From Thermoproteota archaeon (GTDB lineage Archaea > Thermoproteota > Thermoprotei_A > Sulfolobales > Desulfurococcaceae): 19,650 nt of DNA. Positions 1 to 6,870 of this stretch are shown here, piece after piece; the first letter of the stretch is position 1; the number at the start of each line of letters is the position of its first letter. The stretch is taken from contig JAADCY010000125.1 in the NCBI GenBank assembly GCA_013154205.1, positions 1 through 19,650 of the forward strand, read 5' to 3'. The notes beneath the pieces are model-generated. The model saw only the letters and a list, made by a program, of their open reading frames with translations. It was not told where the DNA came from and did not search any database. A program made the position numbers and the translations under genes.

Positions 1-1
1 C

Positions 2-943
2 GGATACAGCGTCATGACCATCCACGACCACATACTAAAAGCCGAGACAAACCTAGACCTAGAAAAACTAGAAATGCCACGCTGGAAAGTGGTAGGTTTC
101 AACGAGATCATATATGGTTTGAAGCCTTGGGGAATGCCCCCATGGCACAAGATACCCTCAACGCTAAAACTACCAATGAAAATCAAGGATCTCCCAGAGA
201 TCACCATGACAGTGCAGTACACGATCAACAGGACAAACACAGGCCTAGACCTAGCCTACGACATATGGATAAAACAGGAGAACAAGACAGACGGAGTACA
301 TCCTGGAGACGTAGAGATCATGATATGGCTATATCATGAACATGTCCACCCAGCAGGCAGACAAGTCGCGACAATAACCTTGCCGACCAAGATAAACGGT
401 ACAATAACCGATACCAAGTGGCAGATATGGATATACCCACATATGGGGACAGGATGGCTATACATAGCATACGTCATAGAAAACCCCATCAGAAAAGGAG
501 AAGTAACCGTCAACCTCACCAAGATCCTATCATACACCGCAAAACTGGTACAGCAAATCCTAGGAGAAAAACTAGGAGAAATGTACATGATGAGCATAGA
601 GCTAGGAACAGAGATCTTCTACAACAAACAAATACATGTAGAATGGACAATGACAAAATACATCATCTCAATAAAACACCACAAAATGGAAACCAGCAGT
701 AAGACAACAACTAGTACATTATCCCCAACTACAAGTACAACTAGCACAACATGTCGAACAACGCATCATATAAATCAATCATTAACACAAGAAGCAAACA
801 ATCAGTACCCCGAAAATACAGGTACAATTTATATAACAACTACGCATAACAGGGCCTCCACATTCACTATAGCAGCGATAACGTCACTAATCATAATAAT
901 CATTCTACTGGTATTCGTAATTAGACGAGGCCGGAAAACATAG
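2..943 (+). CDS. Membrane-anchored GH12 endo-beta-1,4-glucanase, 5' end outside window
   Basis: Glycoside hydrolase family 12 enzyme, expected to cut beta-1,4-glucans such as cellulose outside the cell by a retaining mechanism. Counting from the first visible ATG (base 14), the GH12 landmarks are: GFNEIIYGLKPWG at 28-40, like the GYPE..YGYKPW segment of Thermotoga and Pyrococcus GH12 enzymes; AYDIWI at 81-86; the nucleophile Glu101 in VEIMIWL; and the acid/base Glu200 in IELGTEIF. After the catalytic domain (about residue 222) come a Thr/Ser-rich linker (about 226-250), a second polar stretch, a membrane helix (about 282-303) and a basic RRGRK tail, so the enzyme is tethered by its C-terminus. 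The frame is open to the window edge, and the signal peptide and first GH12 strands are missing, so the ATG at 14 is internal. It is convergent with the next gene, 14 bases away. Family call is firm; exact substrate is not. Confidence 0.88.
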   Translation, partial: GYSVMTIHDHILKAETNLDLEKLEMPRWKVVGFNEIIYGLKPWGMPPWHKIPSTLKLPMKIKDLPEITMTVQYTINRTNTGLDLAYDIWIKQENKTDGVHPGDVEIMIWLYHEHVHPAGRQVATITLPTKINGTITDTKWQIWIYPHMGTGWLYIAYVIENPIRKGEVTVNLTKILSYTAKLVQQILGEKLGEMYMMSIELGTEIFYNKQIHVEWTMTKYIISIKHHKMETSSKTTTSTLSPTTSTTSTTCRTTHHINQSLTQEANNQYPENTGTIYITTTHNRASTFTIAAITSLIIIIILLVFVIRRGRKT

Positions 944-948
944 AACAT

Positions 949-953
949 AAAAA
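949..953 (-). terminator. T5 run after the Thr-rich surface protein gene
   Basis: On the - strand a run of five T lies 4 bases beyond the stop of the 958-2739 gene, inside the 14-base convergent gap. Archaeal termination often needs only such a T run. There is no hairpin. Confidence 0.35.
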
Positions 954-957
954 TGCC

Positions 958-2739
958 TTAACTGCTTTCTTCAGTCTCTTCACCTGTCTCCTCAGGCTGC
1001 CCGAGAAGAGTTTCGGTCATCCTCTTCTTTGCTTTGATGTGTAGGTAGAGTATTATTAGGCCTAGTATTGCGAGCGGGATTAGTGCTAGTAGTGGTGATA
1101 GTCCAGGCCCACCATTGTTCATAGAGGTTGTTGTAGGGAGTTGTCCGGCTGTCTTGGCCTGACTAGTTGTGGCGGGCTGTGTTGTTCTTGCTACTGTTGT
1201 ATGCTTTGTAGTCGTTGTTGTTATTGGTGGTGATGTAGTTGTTGTCCCGGCTGGAGAGATGGTGGTTGTCGTTGTGGTCGTGGTTGTCTGTGTTGGTGCT
1301 TGTGTTGTGGTTGTAGTTTTTACCGTTGTTTTGGCCGGGCTTGTTGTTATCCCTATATTGTTGAGGGCCATGTAGATTGCTATTGCTTCTCTTATGGATG
1401 GATATGGTTTTACTGTTATCTTAGTTATCTTATTATTCTCTATTGTGAAGGTTGTTCTGACGTGGAGTATTGCGGCTATATTCTCGAGGAGATCTACTAC
1501 CGTCTCGTTTATGGTGTTGGGTAGGATTATTGTTAGGGAGCTCTGGTTGCTGGTGTAGGCTTCGGGGCTATAGGAGTATATGGGTTTTCCGAGGATTCTT
1601 AGAGCGTTTGACAATAGTTTTTCCGGATCGGCTTTTCCGCCCGGTTTTACCTCGTGGAGAATGGTTAGAAGTTTTGCAGTATTTGTTGCTTCGTAGCCTC
1701 TCGTCGATGCTATTAGTGATACTAATATGTCGGGTGGCTGGTGATCTGTGGACCCATAGGCGTTCATTGTTAGCTTATAGGTGTTGTTGCTTGATGATAA
1801 CTTTGCTTTTATGCTTGTAGCGTTTGTGGTGAGTGATATTGTTAGTATGTCGTTGATTATATTGGAGCCTCCTTTAAGAGTGACCGTGGTTAGGCCTGCC
1901 AGGAATGGTGTTAGGAAGATTGTTCCCGCTTGTTCTCCCTTGTATCCATGTAGGCCTTTGAGAAGGATCTCGTTTAATAGTTTGTAGACTGGGACTAGAT
2001 ATGATGCTGTTGCATTATATGTTAGCCTTAACTCTCTTACCTCGTATTTCACTGCTCCCTTTACGGGCCGGCCTACCGCGGTAAAGCTCATTTCTCCGTT
2101 TATGATATATGATGCGTTGATAACATCTGCCTGGCCCCTTATGGTTATGTTGCCGCCGCTGGATACCTTGTTCTCGCTTATATTTGTGGCGAGTAACGGG
2201 TTAAAGATCATCCTTCTGATCATACCGATCAGGAACTGTGATGCAATATCATCTGTCCCCGTCACATTGTATTTTATGACTGGATGCCTGTAGCCTAGGT
2301 AGATCAGATAGGATTCCGCATATTCAGACTTCTTCTCTGTCTGGGTTATGATCATTGTTTTGACCTTGAAGTGATAGAATGCTATGTTCCATCCTCCCTC
2401 GGACGAGAATACTAGATCAACCTTTATCTCTGGAAGACTAAGAGAACCGGATGAGCGTGGCTTGGATGTTATATTGCATTTGGAAACAATGCGTGCTCCA
2501 TCTATCGAGATAGAAGTAGTTCCTATAACGGTATTGTTCTCATAATTATCCGGTAAGCCCATGGAATCCAAGGAGATGCTTACCATGCCGTTATCGCTAT
2601 AGTTAATATTTAATGATAAATACTCGCTGGATAGAGCTGTTCTTTCAGAATATGTATTCTGCACTGATACCGGCGTAATGGAAAATATTATGAAGATAAG
2701 CATTGCTAACACTATAGTTTTTTGAGGCAAATCATGCAA
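958..2739 (-). CDS. Thr-rich, C-terminally membrane-anchored surface protein of unknown function
   Basis: I do not recognise the family. The 593-residue product has an N-terminal signal segment (hydrophobic about 8-27, IVLAMLIFIIFS). A mostly beta-predicted ectodomain (about 30-465) carries numerous N-X-S/T sequons. A nearly pure Thr/Ser/Pro stretch follows (about 470-542, with a run of nine Thr), then a membrane helix (about 549-568), a KAKKR stop-transfer and an acidic tail (EETGEETEESS). Sugar-coated ectodomain, mucin-like spacer and membrane anchor is a common plan for archaeal surface proteins and solute-binding proteins, but no transporter genes are nearby. The TTG start is chosen because GGAGGTG lies 11 bases upstream; no ATG is available in frame near there. 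It lies downstream of the stalk protein gene on the same strand. Confidence 0.75.
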   Translation of the reverse strand: MHDLPQKTIVLAMLIFIIFSITPVSVQNTYSERTALSSEYLSLNINYSDNGMVSISLDSMGLPDNYENNTVIGTTSISIDGARIVSKCNITSKPRSSGSLSLPEIKVDLVFSSEGGWNIAFYHFKVKTMIITQTEKKSEYAESYLIYLGYRHPVIKYNVTGTDDIASQFLIGMIRRMIFNPLLATNISENKVSSGGNITIRGQADVINASYIINGEMSFTAVGRPVKGAVKYEVRELRLTYNATASYLVPVYKLLNEILLKGLHGYKGEQAGTIFLTPFLAGLTTVTLKGGSNIINDILTISLTTNATSIKAKLSSSNNTYKLTMNAYGSTDHQPPDILVSLIASTRGYEATNTAKLLTILHEVKPGGKADPEKLLSNALRILGKPIYSYSPEAYTSNQSSLTIILPNTINETVVDLLENIAAILHVRTTFTIENNKITKITVKPYPSIREAIAIYMALNNIGITTSPAKTTVKTTTTTQAPTQTTTTTTTTTISPAGTTTTSPPITTTTTKHTTVARTTQPATTSQAKTAGQLPTTTSMNNGGPGLSPLLALIPLAILGLIILYLHIKAKKRMTETLLGQPEETGEETEESS

Positions 2740-2743
2740 AATC

Positions 2744-2896
2744 TTATTTGCACCTCCATGTAAACATTATGTTTTTTCTTAGGTATTCATAGGAATAATA
2801 ATTTACCCCTCCAAGCCGTATAGGGTGGAGTATTAGGGACCAGGCCATGAAGCCCACGATAGCCGAGCAGTGGCACGGCGTACACGGGGCGTTCAT
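2744..2896 (-). CDS. Possible 50-residue Cys-rich small protein (alternatively a structured RNA region)
   Basis: An ATG-started frame of 50 codons fills most of the 188-base gap between the stalk gene and the Thr-rich protein. It begins MNAPCTPCHCSAIVGFMAW, with Cys at 5, 8 and 10, then a short hydrophobic stretch, and ends 4 bases before the next gene's TTG. In favour: the tight spacing and the shared Shine-Dalgarno. Against: no convincing ribosome site of its own beyond GGGCCGGG next to the ATG, a T6 terminator upstream, and a GC content (44 of 70 bases over 2831-2900) that would equally suit a folded RNA. The same frame is open further upstream into the stalk gene's 3' end. No function can be given. 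Confidence 0.28.
   Translation of the reverse strand: MNAPCTPCHCSAIVGFMAWSLILHPIRLGGVNYYSYEYLRKNIMFTWRCK
2751..2757 (-). promoter_or_regulatory. Strong Shine-Dalgarno GGAGGTG for a TTG start
   Basis: On the - strand GGAGGTG sits 11 bases before the TTG at 2739. It decides the start of the Thr-rich surface protein. It also lies inside the last codons of the possible small ORF 2744-2896, which would couple the two. Confidence 0.6.
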
Positions 2897-2921
2897 CCCG
2901 GCCCGATAACTCTTGGTCTCT

Positions 2922-2927
2922 AAAAAA
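2922..2927 (-). terminator. T6 run immediately after the stalk protein stop codon
   Basis: On the - strand TAG is followed directly by TTTTTT. This is a likely archaeal intrinsic terminator, perhaps partial, since genes on the same strand follow. Confidence 0.45.
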
Positions 2928-5900
2928 CTATTTCTTGCGGAGACCCAATAGGCTCGAGATGATGGCGACGGCAACCATTGCTATGGTGACATACTGTATT
3001 GTTAATGCTTGGCTGTACAGGTTCATGTTTTCCTCCTTAATCGATCCCAGCAGCTGATCCACGTGGTTCTTGTAATCCTCGAGTTTTAATGATAGATTGT
3101 TTGTTCCTGCCCCTAGGCTTGATTGTTGCTCTATGACCTTGCTTAGTCCTGCCGATATTGTGTTGTTTAACTGGTTTATTTTCTGGTCGAGGCTACTTAT
3201 CTTGTCTGCTAGGGTCATGCTTAGGCTCTGGTTGAGGCTGGCTAGGCTTTTCAACACTATTGACTGTAGCTCCTTGATAGAACTACTTATGGCTTCTAGG
3301 GTTGATGATATCTCTTCTCTTTCTCCCCTTCCATTAGCACTGCTCTGCGTCACTGTCAAGTTTAACTGGTTGACTGCGTCAAGGATTTTCTTTAAGTCTC
3401 CCGCTATGCTACCAGTATCTACTGGTAAGCCGTTCTTGACAAGGGCTTCTATGTCTGAGAGCTTGGCCGTTATGTTGCCTGCCTTCGATGTTATGATTCC
3501 TAGTAGTTCTCCCTTATTGTTAAGCATGATCTGCGCTAGCTTGGCCTGGCCATGGAGCAGTGTTTCTAGAGTGGTATTGATCCTCCCGATCACCGTGTTG
3601 AGTAATACTGTGATTCTCCCCGCATTCATGTTTAGCGTGGACTTTATTTGTTCTGAAGACTCGCTTATACCCTGTACTTCGGCGTCGAGTTTTGAAAGGT
3701 TTGACAGTATCATGAGGTGGAGTTTCTCATCACTGTTATCTGAGGCTATCAAGAGCTTTGCCAAAGAAGAATTTACGCTTAGAATTGTTTTCGTAGTATT
3801 GGCTCCGAGCTGCTCTATCAGTGTTTTTAATTGTTGTGTATTGAGGAATGTATTGTTTATCCTTGTCTCTAGATCTTTTATTGCTGTGTTCAGGCTTGTC
3901 AGGTTGATGAGTGACCTGTTGACTAGTTCTTCGATAACTCCTAGGTCTGCCGTTATGTTTCCAGCACTTGTCTCGACAATACCTACGATCTTGCCTGACA
4001 TTGTCAGTAACAAGTCTCTTAGATCTAGGTATGACTGGTTTAGCTCGCCTATGCTTATATTGATGTCTCCCAGCACTGTCTTTATGATTGCTGTATCGCC
4101 TAATATGCTGATTATTGATGCGTTAAGGCTTTCGAGATTAGTGTATATTTTTAGGACTGATGTGTTTAGATCACCTATTCTGCCGATCCCTGTTATGATG
4201 AGTTCTGCGAGGCTACCATTAATGCTGATCAGTTTTAACGTTATGTTCTCACCTATCTGCCTGACAAGATCCTCGATCAGATAGGTGTTAGCATATGTAT
4301 TATTGACTAGGCTTATGATCGTTGCTAGTTGCTCCGTGATATTTGTTGTTCCTGTGAGGGACAGGTTTAGGAGCTGGGGCTGCGAACCAATGATTCTCTC
4401 GGCGACAAGGCGTGGCGACTGCCCGGTTGCTGATTCCTCATATAGTGCTAGTGCGTGTAGTGAGCCGTACAGTCCTGTTGCGGGGACTGTATAGTTTATT
4501 GATCCGTCACTGCTAGGCTTTAATCCATTGAATACTGTTGAAGCATCTAGTTTCAACGTATAGGTATTAGCAGGGCTAAGGCCTGTACATAATATGTCTA
4601 TATAGCTCGTCGTATTCGATATGAAGGACGGTATGACCACAATATCAGGATCTACACGGAAGATAGCTCCGCCGGTAACGACTCCGGGTAATGGGTGGCC
4701 CAGGGTGTCCCCGACCCATATTGTATGGTAGCCTTTGGTGGACGGGGGTATTACCACGTCGATGCTTGCCGAACCATTATGGAGAAGTATTGTTGCTAGA
4801 GGTATGGATGAAGCTGGATCAACCAGGGGTGTAATGCTGGAATTACTGGTCTCAGTAGTGTACCATATGGTTACATAGTATCCTGTATAGTTTCCGAAGC
4901 CTTGAAGATCAACTCCTACAACGTCGCCGACATATCCGCTCGTCTGGTTAAGTGTTACCGACATTGATCTAACAATATATACAAGTGTCCATCCTGTATA
5001 GTAGCCGTCGGTGAATGTCAGATTATAGTATCCCGTGCTGGGTATGTCTGGAGGAACCGTTATGTTTAGATAACCGCCGAAACTAGTCCAGCTGAACGCT
5101 CCAAGACTACCATAGGCATTGAGAGACACGTTGTCTACTAGTACCCATGTATTGTTCAGTGTTACGGTAAGGTGTCCATAGGCGGTCCATGCCATTGTTC
5201 TGAAGATAAGGGTTTGTCCGGGATAGACAGGGTTCGTTTGATCATTGATTGAGGAGCCGAACGGGTTTGATACGAGGGCAGGTGTTAGTGGTGGCGCCGA
5301 GCCATAATAGTCTAGCTGTGGCCCTAAATAGATGAAACTATAGGGGTATTGGTCGTATTCCTGGCTGTACCCCGTAGAGTTATCCGTCACCGTGAAGCTA
5401 GGCTGCTTGATATAGCCTGGATAGACATTTATGTCGGGTAGTTTTACCGTGACATTATATCCTGTCCAGTTCCAAGGCGGATTATAGTCGTCTCCAGGGA
5501 TCGTCATTTGTGTCGGGGTCTCATTGACTATTATTTGGGTGTAGAAGCTCGGCGTATAAGCCCCAACCGTGAAGTTGACATAGTAGTAACGGGTAGTATT
5601 AGCGGCGCCGACCAATATGTTGACAGTTGTATTACGCCACGAAGAACCGGTGGGTTCTCCCATAACATATTTCACCGGGACGACGTCGGGTAAAGGTCTT
5701 AACGCATTACTGCTCGCGACAACATCCGCCGATGATATACTGTATCTCTCGCTGGGCGGTAGATCGGTTGCTTTAACATAGTACGTCTGATTAGCTATTA
5801 GCGCCACGGGGATCGTCATGTAGAGGTAGCCCTGACCAGCAGTCACCGAGGCATTAGGCGGTATTCCAGCATACTGGAATGTCTTGCTGCAGGGAACACG

Positions 5901-6242
5901 TATCCCTACAGGGCCGGAAGCGAGTATATCCGCTACTGGGATGGGACCTAGATACCATGCATCCGTCCCATTTATCGCGGTGCTATTGTTTGTCGAGAAC
6001 CATACCCATATATTCTGTACTCCTGTAAGGTTGACTGCTTGGAAGGAAACTATGATCCTATAGCTCACCGATACGTTTATGATCGAAGCTGTAGTATTGC
6101 TCAGCGTGTATAGTTGTAGCGTTCCCGTGAAGGCAGCGTTTGCCACTGTCTCTGTATTACTGAGAAACTGGCTCGGTAGGGGTGATAGTAGTATTAGGAA
6201 TAAGAGGATGGACGCGTATTTCCAGCACTGATTATTACTCAT
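2928..6242 (-). CDS. S-layer stalk-type surface protein (tetrabrachion/SlaB-like architecture)
   Basis: Probable structural cell-surface protein holding an S-layer or canopy away from the membrane. Numbered from the ATG at 6242 it has 1,104 residues: a signal peptide (about 8-36, ending near VANA); a beta-rich, Tyr/Trp/Asn-rich ectodomain of about 590 residues with many N-X-S/T sequons; then, from about 630 to 1075, a long low-proline helical region with spaced Ile/Leu/Val, read as a coiled coil; and a C-terminal membrane helix (about 1081-1100) ending in LRKK. At 0.15 nm per residue, about 445 helical residues would span about 67 nm, close to the roughly 70 nm stalk known for Staphylothermus tetrabrachion. 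The frame also opens at a TTG (6257) and a GTG; the ATG is preferred because it directly precedes the signal peptide and fits a TATA box at 6285-6300. The order globular N-terminus, coiled coil, C-terminal anchor also matches Sulfolobus SlaB. Sequence homology to either was not tested. Confidence 0.72.
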   Translation of the reverse strand: MSNNQCWKYASILLFLILLSPLPSQFLSNTETVANAAFTGTLQLYTLSNTTASIINVSVSYRIIVSFQAVNLTGVQNIWVWFSTNNSTAINGTDAWYLGPIPVADILASGPVGIRVPCSKTFQYAGIPPNASVTAGQGYLYMTIPVALIANQTYYVKATDLPPSERYSISSADVVASSNALRPLPDVVPVKYVMGEPTGSSWRNTTVNILVGAANTTRYYYVNFTVGAYTPSFYTQIIVNETPTQMTIPGDDYNPPWNWTGYNVTVKLPDINVYPGYIKQPSFTVTDNSTGYSQEYDQYPYSFIYLGPQLDYYGSAPPLTPALVSNPFGSSINDQTNPVYPGQTLIFRTMAWTAYGHLTVTLNNTWVLVDNVSLNAYGSLGAFSWTSFGGYLNITVPPDIPSTGYYNLTFTDGYYTGWTLVYIVRSMSVTLNQTSGYVGDVVGVDLQGFGNYTGYYVTIWYTTETSNSSITPLVDPASSIPLATILLHNGSASIDVVIPPSTKGYHTIWVGDTLGHPLPGVVTGGAIFRVDPDIVVIPSFISNTTSYIDILCTGLSPANTYTLKLDASTVFNGLKPSSDGSINYTVPATGLYGSLHALALYEESATGQSPRLVAERIIGSQPQLLNLSLTGTTNITEQLATIISLVNNTYANTYLIEDLVRQIGENITLKLISINGSLAELIITGIGRIGDLNTSVLKIYTNLESLNASIISILGDTAIIKTVLGDINISIGELNQSYLDLRDLLLTMSGKIVGIVETSAGNITADLGVIEELVNRSLINLTSLNTAIKDLETRINNTFLNTQQLKTLIEQLGANTTKTILSVNSSLAKLLIASDNSDEKLHLMILSNLSKLDAEVQGISESSEQIKSTLNMNAGRITVLLNTVIGRINTTLETLLHGQAKLAQIMLNNKGELLGIITSKAGNITAKLSDIEALVKNGLPVDTGSIAGDLKKILDAVNQLNLTVTQSSANGRGEREEISSTLEAISSSIKELQSIVLKSLASLNQSLSMTLADKISSLDQKINQLNNTISAGLSKVIEQQSSLGAGTNNLSLKLEDYKNHVDQLLGSIKEENMNLYSQALTIQYVTIAMVAVAIISSLLGLRKK

Positions 6243-6284
6243 CCGTACCACGGCCAATGATATTGATGGTTGTTTTAATTTTGC

Positions 6285-6300
6285 ATTATAAGTATTTAAA
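6285..6300 (-). promoter_or_regulatory. TATA-box promoter of the stalk protein gene
   Basis: The - strand has TTTAAATA directly followed by CTTATAAT. With the usual spacing of about 26 bases, transcription would begin near 6262-6270, giving a 20-28 base leader before the ATG at 6242 and leaving the TTG at 6257 at or next to the transcript end. Confidence 0.5.
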
Positions 6301-6409
6301 CAATCTGTTCGTTCATCTGAAGCCAGAAAAAGAAGAATTATACGTTATAGTTCCGAGGCAAAAACAGGATTTATAAAAAGATATACCGGAATATATAGTG
6401 CTTATCTCC

Positions 6410-6811
6410 CTATATGACTTCCTCCGCCTCCGGCTGTTCGGGAGGAGCTGTCACAATATTTCCCTGGGGAGGCTTCCATGTCAGTGCCAGTACTCCGCCT
6501 ATAATACTCAGGATTATGACGAGGATGTTTAACGATAATATCCCGAATATAATGGCGATTATACCGCCGTTCCTGACCTTCCCGGGCTCTCCACTATTGA
6601 TCCATATTGACGCCAGTATTAGTAATCCTCCGCAGATAATCCACCAGACCGCGAACATCATTATTATCCCGACAATCCATGGAACTCCTAATTGACGGCT
6701 CACCATTGATACCGCGATGCTACCGCCTGCTAGTATGACTAGACCAGTTATGAAGTCTATTATTGCCGCGATTAGTACGAGTATGAATGAAGCGATTGGT
6801 TTGTTGGACAT
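6410..6811 (-). CDS. Small multi-pass membrane protein, function unknown
   Basis: The product has 133 residues and is almost entirely membrane segments: about 7-30, then a long hydrophobic block 44-71 that can form one or two helices (MMFAVWWIICGG inside), and 82-112 (GGIIAIIFGILSLNI). A short polar tail (about 113-133) is rich in Pro and Glu. A short basic/Gly loop (INSGEPGKVRNGG, 71-83) separates the segments. The pattern resembles small three- or four-helix DUF families of archaea, but I cannot name one. The ATG has AGGTG 8 bases upstream. It follows the corrinoid activator gene by 59 bases on the same strand, but that gap holds its own AT-rich TATA-like stretch, so co-transcription is uncertain. 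Downstream are - strand T runs near 6360 and 6327. Confidence 0.7.
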   Translation of the reverse strand: MSNKPIASFILVLIAAIIDFITGLVILAGGSIAVSMVSRQLGVPWIVGIIMMFAVWWIICGGLLILASIWINSGEPGKVRNGGIIAIIFGILSLNILVIILSIIGGVLALTWKPPQGNIVTAPPEQPEAEEVI

Positions 6812-6870
6812 TTATTCAACACCTATCATTGTTAAGCTATATTATCATATATTAATATGTCCAATCAAGC

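Noticed and set aside
1169..1375. Val-rich open frame on the + strand.
   Set aside because: It is the complement of the Thr-rich tract (ACN read backwards gives GTN-like codons), not a gene.
3097..4284. 395-codon open frame on the + strand inside the stalk gene.
   Set aside because: It is the antisense of the coiled-coil region; its Ser/Leu/Val-rich, low-complexity product mirrors the opposite strand and no start signals are seen.
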